Assembly: GCA_026005175.1 (NCBI GenBank)
Contig: BPKO01000007.1
Location: 117,183 to 181,182 of the forward strand
Length of the DNA: 64,000 nt
Origin: Candidatus Tectimicrobiota bacterium
GTDB lineage: Bacteria > Tectomicrobia > Entotheonellia > Entotheonellales > Entotheonellaceae
Direction of reading: 5' to 3'
The position numbers and the translations under genes were made by a program. The first letter of the stretch is position 1, and every line of letters begins with the position of its first letter. Below the pieces are notes generated by a model, which was not told the DNA's origin, did not search any database, and worked only from the letters and a program-made list of their open reading frames with translations. Below, piece after piece: positions 29,634 to 39,994 of the stretch.

Positions 29634-31461
29634 TTACTCCACGGTTACCGACTTGGCCAGGTTGCGGGGCTGGTCGATCTCGCACCCCCGCGCCACCGCC
29701 GAGTAGTAAGCAAAGAGCTGCAAGGCGACGGCTGCCGGAATGGGCTGGAGGAAGTCGAGGTTGGGCGGGGTATAGATGACGTGATCGGCAATGTGGGCAA
29801 TTTCCTCGTCGCCTTCGGTGGCCACGGCGATGATTTTGCCGTTGCGGCTTTTGATCTCCAGCATGTTGGAGAGGGTCTTCTCGTACGTCGTGTCTTTGGT
29901 GGCCAGGCACACGGTGGGGAAGTTCTCGTCGATCATGGCAATGAAGCCGTGCTTCATCTCGCCGGCGGCACACCCCTCGGCGTGCACGTAGGAGATCTCT
30001 TTGAGCTTCAGCGCCCCTTCCAGGGCAATGGGGTAGTTGTACTTGCGGCCAATAAAGAGGAAGTTGCGGTAGCGCGCGTAGGCCTCGGCAATGGTGCGGA
30101 TGTAGTCGGCTTGCTTGAGCACGGCCGCAATCTGCTCGGGCAAGCGCTCAAGGCCGGCGACGATCTCCATGCCGTCGGTGATGGAGAGGTGCTTGCAGCG
30201 GCCCAGCAGCAAGGCCATCATCACCAAGATGCAGCACTGGCTGGTGAAAATTTTCGTCGAGGCCACGCCGATTTCCGGGCCGGCGTGGTTATAGACGCCG
30301 GCTTCGGTGATGCGGCTGATGGTGGAACCCACCACGTTGACCAGACCGAGCAGCAGCGCCCCCTTGCGCCCGGCCTCGCGCATGGCGGCAATGGTATCGG
30401 CCGTTTCGCCCGACTGGCTGATGGCCAGCACCACCGACCCGGGGCGGATGTTGGTCTTGCGGTAGCGCATTTCGCTGGCCACTTCCACTTCCACGATGAG
30501 GTCGGTGAGCTTCTCGAAGACGTAGCGCCCGTAGAGGCCGGCGTAATAGCTCGTGCCGCAGGAGACGATCACCAGGTGGTGGGCTTCCTTGAGGCGATCG
30601 AGCACCGAGCGCAGGCCGCCGAGATTGGCGATGCCCTCTCCCGGCAGCAGGCGTCCGCGCAAGGCGTTGGTAATCGCCTCGGGCTGCTCGAAGATCTCCT
30701 TGAGCATGTAATGCGGGTAGCCGTTGAGCTCCACGGCGTCGGGCTGCCACTCAATTTGCTGCGCCTGCCGCTCTACTCGCTCGTCGGCCAGGGTGTCGAT
30801 GACGAACTCCTGGCGGGTGATGCTGACCACGTCGTCGTCTTCGAGGTAGACGACTTTGTCGGTAAGGCGCAAGAAGGCAGCCACGTCGCTGGCCACCAGC
30901 ATCTCGCCGTTGCCCACGCCGAGCACCATGGGCGAGCCGCGGCGGGCGGCAACGAGCTGCTCGGGGTGGCGGGCGTGCATAACCACCAAGCCAAAGGTGC
31001 CGCTGACTTTGCGCAGCGCCCGCTTGACCGCCTGCACCAAGTCGCCGTCGTACTCGGCGTCGATGAGGTGGGCAACCACTTCCGTGTCGGTCTCGGAGCT
31101 AAAAGTGTACCCCCGCGCCGCCAGCTGGTGGCGCAGCGTCTGGTAGTTCTCGATAATGCCGTTGTGCACCAGCATGAGGGTGCCGCTGGCGTTGGCGTGG
31201 GGGTGGGCATTTTCTTCCGAGGGCTTGCCGTGGGTGGCCCAGCGCGTGTGGCCAATGCCCATGGTGCCTTTAAAGGGCTGCCGGGGCCAGGCGCGCCGCC
31301 AGCTCGTCAATTTTGCCCTTCACCCGCACCCGCTTCAGGGTGTCGCCTTCGAGCACGGCAATCCCCGCCGAGTCGTAGCCCCGGTACTCCAGCCGGCGCA
31401 GGCCCTCAATGAGGATAGGGACTGCAGTGCGGTTGCCGATGTAGCCAATGATGCCGCACAT
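29634..31461 (-). CDS. glmS: Glucosamine-fructose-6-phosphate aminotransferase (isomerizing), one frameshift
   Basis: About 608 residues, normal for GlmS, which makes glucosamine-6-phosphate from fructose-6-phosphate and glutamine for cell-wall synthesis. The N-terminal nucleophile is Cys2 (MCGIIGYIG), with [18 protein letters not shown] in the glutaminase domain. Two SIS domains follow ([33 protein letters not shown]), and the usual C-terminal [13 protein letters not shown] closes it. An extra C near 31290 splits the frame: LAARLA continues as [15 protein letters not shown]. The start is the ATG with GTGGAGG upstream. The leader shows no glmS ribozyme that I can recognise. Confidence 0.93.
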
Positions 31462-31582
31462 ACGTTGCCTCCACGCAACAAAGACGCTTTTTGGTTGTTA
31501 TCGGCAGAGCCGGCGGCAAGCTTTACGCGTTTCTTTCCGTGGTTCCCACCTCCTTTCAAAAGCCACGGCGCGCGGTGGCCCG

Positions 31583-31611
31583 TTGACACCGCTTCCCGGC
31601 CTCGCTACAAT
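31583..31611 (+). promoter_or_regulatory. Promoter of the cysS-purine gene run
   Basis: TTGACA at 31583-31588 and TACAAT at 31606-31611 are separated by 17 bases; the leader before the cysS ATG is about 38 bases. No later promoter of this quality is seen before purB, so it may drive the whole run. Confidence 0.7.
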
Positions 31612-31655
31612 CGCTGGGGTGGAAACTTCGACCTGCCCAGAAGGCATAGTAGCCT

Positions 31656-33047
31656 ATGCTGCGCTTTTTCAACACGCTGACGCGCCAGAAGGAAGTCTTC
31701 CGCGCCATCGAGCCTGGCAAAGTGCGCATGTACACGTGTGGCCCCACCGTGTACGATGCCCCTCACATCGGCAACTACCGCGCCTATACGTTCGAAGACC
31801 TCTTGCGGCGCTACCTTAAGTACCGGGGCTATGCCGTCACCCAGGTGATGAACCTCACCGACGTCGACGACAAGACCATCCGCGGGGCCCAGCGCGCCGG
31901 CCTGTCGCTGCAGGCCTACACCGCCATTTACAAGCGCATTTTTTTTGAAGACCTGCGCACCCTCAACATCGAGCCGGCCGAGTACTACCCGGCAGCCACC
32001 GAGCACATTCCCGACATGGTGGCCCTCATCAAGCGCCTGCTCGAGCGGGGCTATGCCTACCGTGCCGACGGCTCGATTTACTTTCGTATCTCGCGCTTCC
32101 CCGACTACGGCAAGCTGTCGCACCTCGACGTCCGCGGCCTGCAAAGCGGCGCCAGCGGCCGCATCGACAGCGACGAATACTCCAAAGAAGATGTCCGCGA
32201 CTTTGCGCTGTGGAAGGCGTGGACGCCGGAGGACGGCGACGTCTACTGGGACACCGAGCTGGGCCGCGGCCGCCCGGGCTGGCACATCGAGTGCTCGGCA
32301 ATGTCGATGAAGTACTTGGGGCCTCACTTCGACATCCATACCGGCGGCGAGGACAACATTTTCCCGCACCACGAAAACGAAATCGCCCAATCCGAAGCCG
32401 CCACCGGCATGCCGTTTGTTAACTACTGGCTCCACTGCCGCCACCTGCTGGTCAACAACCAGAAAATGTCAAAGTCGTTGGGAAATTTTTACACCCTCAG
32501 AGACCTGCTTGACAAGGGGTTTAAGCCCAAGGGCATCCGCTATGCCCTTCTTTCCACGCATTACCGGCAGCCGGTTAACTTCACCCTTGAAGGCCTGCGC
32601 GCCGCGGAAAGCGCCGTGCAGCGCTTGCTCGATTTCATGGCCAACCTGCAAACGGCGCGCGGCAGTGGCTTTGACGTCGAGCCCCTGCTGCAGCAGACGC
32701 AGGCGCGCTTTGAGGCGGCGATGGACGACGACCTGAACATCTCGGCTGCCCTGGGCGCCATTTTCGAGATGGTGCGGGAAGTCAACCGGGCCCTTGCCCA
32801 GGGACAGCTCAGTGCGGCCGACGCGCAGCAGGTGGCCGCCCTCATGCAGCGCTTTGATACCGTGCTCGGGCTTTTGACCCCGGAAGAGGCCCCGGTCAGC
32901 GACACGGTGAGGGCGCTGGTGCGCGAGCGGCAAGCGGCGCGCCAGGCCCGCGACTTTGCCCGCGCCGACGCCCTGCGCGAGCGCCTCCGGGAGCTCGGCT
33001 ACCTGGTGGAAGACACCCCGCAGGGGCCGCGCCTCAAACGCCTGTGA
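31656..33047 (+). CDS. cysS: Cysteine-tRNA ligase
   Basis: A 463-residue class I aminoacyl-tRNA synthetase. The nucleotide-binding HIGH equivalent is APHIGNYRAY near residue 33, just after the zinc-site CGPTVYD. CSAMSMKYLG and the HENEIAQSEA region supply the remaining zinc ligands near 210-240. KMSKSLGNF lies near 270, and the C-terminal DALR helical domain ends with REQ-like helices. Length and motifs are complete. The next gene starts inside its stop codon. Confidence 0.95.
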   Translation: MLRFFNTLTRQKEVFRAIEPGKVRMYTCGPTVYDAPHIGNYRAYTFEDLLRRYLKYRGYAVTQVMNLTDVDDKTIRGAQRAGLSLQAYTAIYKRIFFEDLRTLNIEPAEYYPAATEHIPDMVALIKRLLERGYAYRADGSIYFRISRFPDYGKLSHLDVRGLQSGASGRIDSDEYSKEDVRDFALWKAWTPEDGDVYWDTELGRGRPGWHIECSAMSMKYLGPHFDIHTGGEDNIFPHHENEIAQSEAATGMPFVNYWLHCRHLLVNNQKMSKSLGNFYTLRDLLDKGFKPKGIRYALLSTHYRQPVNFTLEGLRAAESAVQRLLDFMANLQTARGSGFDVEPLLQQTQARFEAAMDDDLNISAALGAIFEMVREVNRALAQGQLSAADAQQVAALMQRFDTVLGLLTPEEAPVSDTVRALVRERQAARQARDFARADALRERLRELGYLVEDTPQGPRLKRL

Positions 33048-33673
33048 CGACCGTGGAACGCCTCCTGTACGTGGTGCGGCATGGAGCCACGGACTGGAAC
33101 GCCGCCGGGCGTATCCAGGGCCACCTGGACCCGCCGCTTAACGCCGCCGGGCGCGCCCAGGCGTGGCGGACGGCGCAGCATCTGGCCGCGGTGGGGGCCA
33201 CCGCCCTCTACAGCAGCGACCTGCAGCGGGCTTACGAAACGGCACAGATCATCGCCCAGCACACAGGCCTGCGGGTCATCCAGAGCGTGGCCCTGCGCGA
33301 GATGCACTTTGGGGCCTGGCAAGGGCTGACGGTGGAAGAGATCCGCGCCCGCGACCCCGAGGTTTACGCTGCCCGCCGCGCCAATCCCTACGAGGTGCCG
33401 CCGCCAGGCGGGGAGAGCTGGCGGCAGTTTTACACCCGCGTGGTGCGGGCCGTGGAAGAGATCCTGCACCGCACGCCGGCGCCGCGGCTCATTCTGGTTA
33501 CCCACAGCGGCGTCTGCACGGTGCTAGGCCTGCACGCCCAGGGGTTGGGCTACCGTGGCAAGCGAAATTTCGGCAACACCAACTGTGCCATCCATACGTT
33601 TGCCGTAAGCGCGGCGGGCTGGCGGGTGGTGAACTTGCACGCGGTGGCCCACTTGGCAGAAGTCAAGGCATAA
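33044..33673 (+). CDS. Histidine phosphatase family protein
   Basis: A 209-residue phosphoglycerate-mutase-like phosphatase. The catalytic RHG motif is YVVRHGATDWN near residue 10, YSSDLQRAYETA near 57 is the second conserved block, EMHFGAWQG near 85 holds the acid, and LVTHSGVCTVL near 150 has the second catalytic His. The substrate cannot be read from sequence; small phosphoesters such as alpha-ribazole phosphate or sugar phosphates are possible. A GTG start overlaps the cysS stop as GTGA. Confidence 0.83.
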   Translation: MTTVERLLYVVRHGATDWNAAGRIQGHLDPPLNAAGRAQAWRTAQHLAAVGATALYSSDLQRAYETAQIIAQHTGLRVIQSVALREMHFGAWQGLTVEEIRARDPEVYAARRANPYEVPPPGGESWRQFYTRVVRAVEEILHRTPAPRLILVTHSGVCTVLGLHAQGLGYRGKRNFGNTNCAIHTFAVSAAGWRVVNLHAVAHLAEVKA

Positions 33674-33677
33674 GGCC

Positions 33678-34340
33678 ATGATGCGCACCGTCAACCTGGC
33701 CGTCTTGCTTTCGGGCTCGGGGCGCACCCTGGAGAACCTGCAGCAGGCCATCGCCGCCGGCCGCTTGAGTGCGCGTATCGCTGTCGTCATCAGCAGCCGT
33801 CCAGATGCCTACGGGCTGGTGCGCGCCCGGCGCCTGGGGCTAGAGGCCTTCGTGGTGCCGCGCAAGGCATACGGCGACCTGGCAGCCTTTAACGCCGCCA
33901 TCAACGCCATCCTGGCCCGCTATCCCATCGACCTCGTGGTGCTGGCCGGCTTTCTTTCCCTCTACCAGCCGCCGCCAGCGCTGCAAGGAAAGGTGATGAA
34001 CATCCATCCCGCCCTGCTGCCGGCGTTTGGCGGCAAGGGCTACTACGGCGACCGCGTGCACCGGGCGGTGCTTGAGGCAGGGGTGAAACTCACCGGCTGC
34101 ACCGTCCACTTCGCCGACGAGCACTACGACCATGGCCCGATCATCCTGCAAGAGGCAGTGCCCGTCGAAGACGACGACACCGTCGAGAGCCTGGCCGCAC
34201 GCGTCTTTGCCGTCGAGTGCCGCCTCTACCCGCAGGCGATCCAGCTCTTTGCCGAAAACCGCCTGCGCGTTGAAGGGCGACGGGTGCGCATTCTCCCCCC
34301 GGGTAGCCCTTGCACCACCCAAAAAGACGTGGCAGGATAA
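33678..34340 (+). CDS. purN: Phosphoribosylglycinamide formyltransferase
   Basis: A 220-residue enzyme that transfers the formyl group from 10-formyl-THF to GAR, the third step of purine synthesis. The N terminus AVLLSGSGRTLENLQQAI binds phosphate. NIHPALLPAFGGKGYYGDRV near residue 112 carries the catalytic Asn/His block, and TGCTVHFADEHYDHGPII near 140 carries the catalytic Asp. It is followed by pyrG and the other pur genes on the same strand. Confidence 0.92.
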   Translation: MMRTVNLAVLLSGSGRTLENLQQAIAAGRLSARIAVVISSRPDAYGLVRARRLGLEAFVVPRKAYGDLAAFNAAINAILARYPIDLVVLAGFLSLYQPPPALQGKVMNIHPALLPAFGGKGYYGDRVHRAVLEAGVKLTGCTVHFADEHYDHGPIILQEAVPVEDDDTVESLAARVFAVECRLYPQAIQLFAENRLRVEGRRVRILPPGSPCTTQKDVAG

Positions 34341-34411
34341 AGGAGGCGCAAATGCAAGTTGCAATAACTTGCGGCGCGCCGCGGTTGCTCCCAGCAACGA
34401 GGGGGACGGCG

Positions 34412-36121
34412 ATGAGAGGCTTTGACTTTGAGGCCATCGGGCTGCGCAGCGACGACGCCGAGTCGCTCGACTTTTTCCCGCCCCACTACCGCATCGGGCG
34501 CACCAAGTACATCATCGTCACGGGCGGCGTCATGTCGGGGGTGGGCAAGGGGGTCTTTACCGCTTCGCTGGCCCATCTGCTCCAGTTTTTGGGCTTTTCG
34601 GTGTCGGTGATCAAAATCGACGGCTACCTCAACCTCGACGCCGGCACCCTTAATCCCTACCGCCACGGCGAGACGTTTGTGCTCGACGACGGCACCGAGT
34701 GTGACCTCGATCTGGGGACGTACGAGCGCTTCCTGGACACCACCCTCAACCGCAACAACTACATGACCTCGGGCAAGATCTACTCGCGCATCCTGGCCAA
34801 GGAGCGGCGCGGCGAGTACTTGGGCCGCGACGTGCAAATCGTGCCCCACGTCACCGGGGAGATCAAGTACCTCATCCGGGAAAAGGCCAAGGAAGGGCCC
34901 TACGACATGGTGCTGGTGGAAATCGGCGGCACGGTGGGCGACATCGAAAACCTGCACTTTATCGAAGCGGCGCGCGAGCTCATGAACGACGAGGGCCGAG
35001 ACAACATTATGTTCGCCCACGTCACCGTGGTGCCCTGGTCCGATACCACCGGAGAGCAAAAGAGCAAGCCCACACAGCACAGCGTCAAAAAGCTGCTCGA
35101 GATGGGCATCCAGCCCGACATCATCGTCTGCCGCTCCAAGGATCCCCTGCAGCGCAAAGTACGCGAGAAAATCAGCCTGCACTGTAACGTGCCCATCGAC
35201 CATGTCATCAGCAGCCCCGACGTGGAAAGCATTTATACCTTGCCGTTTCTCTTCCAGCAGCAGCGCCTGGCGGAAATCACCGTGCACCGGCTGCACCTCA
35301 ACATGCCTTACCCGGCCAAGGAAGATGCCCAGATCCCCTTTGAACCCTACGTGCAGCACGTGCAGCGCCACAACCCCACCCTGACGGTGGCCGTGACCGG
35401 CAAGTACTCCTCGATGCGCGACTCCTACATCAGCATTACCAACGCCCTGCAGCACACCGAGCCGTTCGAGCGGGTGCGCATCAACTTGCGCTTTATCGAC
35501 ACCACGGAGTACGACGACCCCACGGTGCCCTTGCACAAGTGCCTCGACGGCGTGCACGGCATCATCGTGCCGGGCGGCTACGGCCTGCGCGGCACCGAGG
35601 GTATGATCCGCTTCATCCAGTACGCGCGCGAGCAGCAGCTTCCTTACCTGGGCCTCTGCTTGGGCTTCCAGCTCGCTGCCATCGAGTTTGCCCGCCACGT
35701 CTGCGGCCTGGAAAAAGCGACCAGCACGGAGTTCGATCCCCACACCCCGGAGCCGGTGATCTCCTTGCTGCCAGAGCAGGAGACGATTCGCGACTTGGGC
35801 GGCACGCAGCGCCTGGGCGGCCATGAGGTGGTGCTGCTGCCGGGAACGCGCGTGCACCACATTTACGGCAAGGACGTGATCCGCGAGCGCTTCCGCCACC
35901 GCTACGAGCTCAACAACCTGTACAAGGACACCCTGGAAAAAGCCGGCTTGCTCTTCTGCGGCATGACGCCCGACCACCGCATCATGCAGATCCTCGACTA
36001 CCCGGCACACCCCTTCTTCATTGCCACCCAGTTCCACCCCGAGTGGACGTCGCGGCCGCTGCGCCCGCACCCGCTGTTTCGGGAATTCATCCGCGCTGCC
36101 AAACGGCACCAGGAACAGTAA
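34412..36121 (+). CDS. pyrG: CTP synthase, atypical type
   Basis: A 569-residue enzyme that aminates UTP to CTP with glutamine and ATP. About 27 residues precede the usual start. The P-loop reads VTGGVMSGVGKGVF rather than the common VTGGVVSSLGKG, and KIDGYLNLDAGTLNPYRHGE replaces the common KxDPYxNxDPGT block. The magnesium ligands in CDLDLGTYERF and VEIGGTVGDIE are kept. The glutamine amidotransferase domain has nucleophile Cys in LGLCLGFQLAAIEF and the His/Glu pair in FHPEWTSRPLRPHPLF. It sits between purN and purL, an unusual neighbour set. The start is the ATG at 34412 after GAGGGGGACGGC. Confidence 0.9.
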   Translation: MRGFDFEAIGLRSDDAESLDFFPPHYRIGRTKYIIVTGGVMSGVGKGVFTASLAHLLQFLGFSVSVIKIDGYLNLDAGTLNPYRHGETFVLDDGTECDLDLGTYERFLDTTLNRNNYMTSGKIYSRILAKERRGEYLGRDVQIVPHVTGEIKYLIREKAKEGPYDMVLVEIGGTVGDIENLHFIEAARELMNDEGRDNIMFAHVTVVPWSDTTGEQKSKPTQHSVKKLLEMGIQPDIIVCRSKDPLQRKVREKISLHCNVPIDHVISSPDVESIYTLPFLFQQQRLAEITVHRLHLNMPYPAKEDAQIPFEPYVQHVQRHNPTLTVAVTGKYSSMRDSYISITNALQHTEPFERVRINLRFIDTTEYDDPTVPLHKCLDGVHGIIVPGGYGLRGTEGMIRFIQYAREQQLPYLGLCLGFQLAAIEFARHVCGLEKATSTEFDPHTPEPVISLLPEQETIRDLGGTQRLGGHEVVLLPGTRVHHIYGKDVIRERFRHRYELNNLYKDTLEKAGLLFCGMTPDHRIMQILDYPAHPFFIATQFHPEWTSRPLRPHPLFREFIRAAKRHQEQ

Positions 36122-36133
36122 CCGGAGAGCGCC

Positions 36134-39100
36134 GTGTTGCAGACGCACGTCCTCGTGGTGAGCGCCGCGCCGCACGTCCCGGATGTGCGTGGCCAGGCGC
36201 TCTGCCAGGCCATCCGCGAGGATCTGGGTTTGCCCGTCGAAGCGGTGCGCACCGCCTTCGTCTACACGATCCATACCTCGTGGGCGCGCGCCGAGCTGGA
36301 AGAAGCGCGGCGGGTGCTGTTTACCGATGCCATCGTGCAGACCTCCTACTGGAACCGCCGGCCGCCGGAGCCCTGCCACTGGATCGTGCAGGTGGGCCTG
36401 CTTCCTGGGGTGACCGACAACGTGGGGCGCACCGCCACCGAAGCGCTGGCCGACATCTACCGTCGCCCCCTGCCCGGGGCCGTCTATGCCTCCTCGCTTT
36501 ACCTCTTGCGTGGCGCCCTGGCTTACTCCGATGTGGAGCGCCTGGTGCGCGAGCTGCTGGCCAACCCGCTCATTCACCAGTGGCGCATCACCGCTGCTGA
36601 GGCCTGGCACGACGACCCCCAGGCTTTCCTGCCACCGCCGGTGGCCGGAGAGGAAAAGCCGCCGCAAGTGGCCACCATTTCGCTGGCAGACGATGACGCG
36701 GCGCTGCTGCGCCTGAGCGAGGCGCGCCTGCTGGCGCTCAACCTAGAAGAAATGCAGGCCATCCGGGCATACTTTCGCGACCCGGCGGTGCAGGCGCGCC
36801 GCCGCGCTTACGGCTTGGGCGGCGCGCCTACCGACGTGGAGCTCGAGTGCCCTCGCCCAGACCTGGTCCGAGCACTGCAAGCACAAGATCTTCAACAGCC
36901 ACCATCGCGTACCACGACGGCGAACGGGGGCGTCCGCACGGTCATCCGCAGCCTCTTTCAGCACCTACATCGTCGCGCGCCACCGAGCGGGATGCGCCGG
37001 GGACGGGCGACCGTGGACATGGCTGCCTCTCGGTGTTTCACGGACAACGCCGGGGTCATCACCTTCAACGATCGACTGGAGCCTGTGCGTTCAAGGTGGA
37101 GACCCACAACTCCCCCTCGCGCCCTCGACCCCTACGCCGGCGCCCTCACCGGCATCCTGGGCGTGAACCGCGACCCCTTGGGCACCGGCATGAGGCTGCC
37201 CGGCTGCATCTTCAACGCCGACGTCCTTCTGCTTTGCGCCGACCCCTTCTACGAGGAGCGCCCTGCCGCCCCGCCTCCTGCACCCCAAGCGCCGTGTTCT
37301 ACGAGGGCGTGCTCCGGGGCGTCGGAGCACGGCGCCAACCAGAGCGGCATCCCGCACCGTCAACGGCTGCCGTGGTCTTCGACGACCGCTACCTCGGCAA
37401 GCCCCTCGTGTTCTGCGGCACTGGCCGGGCCTCATCCCCCGGCGCGCCTCGGCGGCCGAGCCGGCCCACCACAAGCGCGCTCGGCCCTGGCGACCGCCAT
37501 CGTCATGGCGGGCGGGCCGCATCGGCAAGGACGGCATCCACGGCGCCACCTTCTCCTCCGCGTGCCCTCCACGAGGCGTCAGCCCGGCCTCGGCGGTGCA
37601 GCTCGGCGACCCCTTCACCCAGAAGCAAAGGCTCTTCGACTTTCTCCTCGATCGCCCGCGACCGGCGGCTCTACACCGGCATCACCGACAACGGCGCGGG
37701 AGGGTTGTCTCTCCTCGAGCGTGGGGGAGATGGCCGTGCTGAGTCGGGCGGGGCTGCGAGCTCGCACCTGGCCCGGGCCCCGCTCAAGTACCCGGGCCTC
37801 GATCCCTGGGAGATCCTGCTTTCGGAGTCCCAGGAGCGCATGACCCTGGCGGTGCCGCCCGCGCGCCTTGACGCCCTGCTGGCGCTGGCGGCCGGCGCGA
37901 GGTGGAGGCCACGGTGCTGGGCACCTTTACCGATACGGGGCTGTTTCACGTCCTCTACGCCGGCAAGACGGTGGCCCTGCTCGACTTGGACTTTCTGCAC
38001 CACGGCCTGCCCGAGCTGCACCTGCAAGCCCGCTGGCAGCCGCCGCGCTACCCCGAGCCCTCTTTCCCCTGCCCGCCGGATCTGACGCCGTCGCTGCTGC
38101 AGATGCTGGGGCGCCTCAACATTTGCAGCAAGGAGTGGGTGATCCGCCAGTACGACCACGAGGTGCAGGGCACCAGCGTCGTCAAGCCGCTGGTGGGCGT
38201 CGACAACGACGGCCCCAGCGACGCCGCGGTGCTGCGGCCGCTGCTAGACTCCATGGAAGGGGTGATCGTGGCCAACGGCATCTGCCCGCGCTATGGCGAC
38301 ATCGACACCTACCACATGACTGCGTGCGCCATCGACGAAGCCATCCGCAACGTCCTTGCCGTGGGCGGCAGCCTGGGCCACATCGCCGGCTTGGACAACT
38401 TCTGCTGGCCCGACCCGGTGGCTGGCGGCGACCAACCCCGACGGGCCCTACAAGCTGGCGCAGCTGGTGCGCGCCTGCCAGGCCCTTTACGACTACTGCA
38501 CCGCCTATGACGTGCCCTGCATTTCGGGCAAAGACAGCATGAAGAACGACTACCACGTGGGCAACGTCAAGATCTCGGTCCCGCCCACGCGTGCTGTTTT
38601 CGGTGGTGGCGCGCCTGCCCGACGTGCGGCGGGCAGTGACCATGGACGTCAAGCGCCCCGGCGATGTGGTCTTCGTCTTGGGCGAGACCAAAGCCGAATT
38701 GGGCGCTTCGGAGTACTATGCCATGCACGGCGCCATCGGCAACCGCGTGCCGCAAGTCGACGCCCGGCGCGCCCGCCGCCTCTACGAAGCGCTGGCTGCG
38801 GCCACGCAGCGCGGGCTAGTGAGTGCCTGCCACGACTGCTCCGACGGGGGCTTGGGCGTGGCTGCAGCCGAGATGGCCTTTGCCGGCGGCTTGGGCATGA
38901 CCCTTGACTTGCGTGCCCTGCCGCGCGAGCCCGACCTCGACCGCGACGACTTCCTGCTCTATTCTGAGTCGGCCAGCCGCTTCGTGGTCACCGTCCCGGT
39001 GGCAAACGTCGAGGCCTTCCGCCGCCTCATGCGCGGGCTGCCCGTGGGCGAAGTCGGCCACGTCCTGGCCACCCCCGATTTTGTCGTTATCGGCCTGCAC

Positions 39101-39169
39101 GGCCGCGAGGTCGTCCGCAGCCACCTGGCCGAGCTCAAGGCGGCCTGGCAGCGCCCCTTGCGCTGGTAG
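36134..39169 (+). pseudogene. purL: Phosphoribosylformylglycinamidine synthase PurL, frame broken by many indels
   Basis: PurL converts FGAR to FGAM with ATP, fourth step of purine synthesis. The span allows about 1010 residues. The first 240 (GTG start at 36134) are clean and form a PurS-like N-terminal region containing LLPGVTDNVGRTATEALADI. The catalytic module follows with TWSEHCKHK (an extra C near 36852), KVETHNSPS, LDPYAGALTGILGVNRDP and EVQGTSVVKPLVGVDNDG. The last part, CISGKDSMKND and CHDCSDGGLGVAAAEMAF, is clean except for +1 shifts near 38425 and 38592. Between 36.85 and 37.9 kb frames change many times. The gene is most likely intact in the organism: purQ follows 7 bases after its stop. 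Confidence 0.88.
36850..37900. other. Indel-dense stretch inside purL
   Basis: Conserved PurL segments jump among the three forward frames within this stretch, which also looks more GC-rich than its flanks. It has the same character as the stretch in acnA. Confidence 0.75.
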
Positions 39170-39176
39170 CGAACCC

Positions 39177-39971
39177 ATGGTGCGCCCCCGCGTCCTGGTC
39201 CTGAGCGGCTACGGCATCAACTGCGAGCAAGAAACCGCCCACGCCTTTAATCTGCCCAGCGTGGGCGGCGAGGCCACCGTGGTGCACCTGGGCGACTTGC
39301 TGGCTCGCCCCGAGCAGCTCGACCGCTTCCACATCCTCGTCCTGCCCGGGGGCTTTTCCTTTGGCGACCACATCGCCGCCGGCGCCGTTTTGGCTACCAA
39401 GCTGCGCTACCGCCTGGAGCAGCCCTTGAGCCGCTTTCTGCGTGATGGTAAACTGGTCATAGGCATTTGCAACGGGTTTCAAGTGCTGGTGCGGCTCGGG
39501 TTGCTGCCGGCCAGCGGCGGCTTGTGGCAGCAAGAGGCGACGCTGGCACCCAACGATTCGGGACGCTTCGAAGACCGGTGGGTGTACCTGCGCATCGAGC
39601 CGGCGTGCCCTTCGCCGCTGGTAGAGGGGATTGAGCGGCTTTATCTGCCGGTACGCCACGGAGAAGGCAAGTTCGTGCCGCGCGATGCCGCCGTGCTGCA
39701 GGCCATGCAGCGGCAGCACCTGGTGGCGGCACGCTACTGTGCCCCCGATGGGGGCCCTGCCTCTTACCCCTGGAATCCCAACGGGTCGGTCGATGACATT
39801 GCTGCCGTGTGCGATCCGAGCGGTCGCGTCTTCGGGCTCATGCCCCACCCCGAGGCCTATGTACACCGCACACAGCACCCGCGCTGGACGCGCGAGTGCC
39901 TGCCCGAAGAAGGCATGGGCGTGCGGCTTTTTCGCAATGCCGTAACCTTTGCCCGTACCCACCTGCTGTGA
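39177..39971 (+). CDS. purQ: Phosphoribosylformylglycinamidine synthase, glutaminase subunit
   Basis: A 264-residue class I glutamine amidotransferase that supplies ammonia to PurL. LVLSGYGINCEQETAHAF starts the domain, LPGGFSFGDHIAAGAVLA lies near residue 58, the nucleophile Cys is in IGICNGFQVLVRLG near 98, and the catalytic His and Glu are in GLMPHPEAYV near 225. The start is the ATG at 39177, 7 bases after the purL stop, implying a single operon. Confidence 0.92.
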   Translation: MVRPRVLVLSGYGINCEQETAHAFNLPSVGGEATVVHLGDLLARPEQLDRFHILVLPGGFSFGDHIAAGAVLATKLRYRLEQPLSRFLRDGKLVIGICNGFQVLVRLGLLPASGGLWQQEATLAPNDSGRFEDRWVYLRIEPACPSPLVEGIERLYLPVRHGEGKFVPRDAAVLQAMQRQHLVAARYCAPDGGPASYPWNPNGSVDDIAAVCDPSGRVFGLMPHPEAYVHRTQHPRWTRECLPEEGMGVRLFRNAVTFARTHLL

Positions 39972-39994
39972 GGGCAAGCTAAGGGACACAGGCC

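Noticed and set aside
31462..31655. RNA gene or glmS ribozyme in the glmS-cysS gap
   Set aside because: It contains only the cysS promoter and a ribosome site for glmS. No conserved ribozyme core or tRNA cloverleaf is visible.
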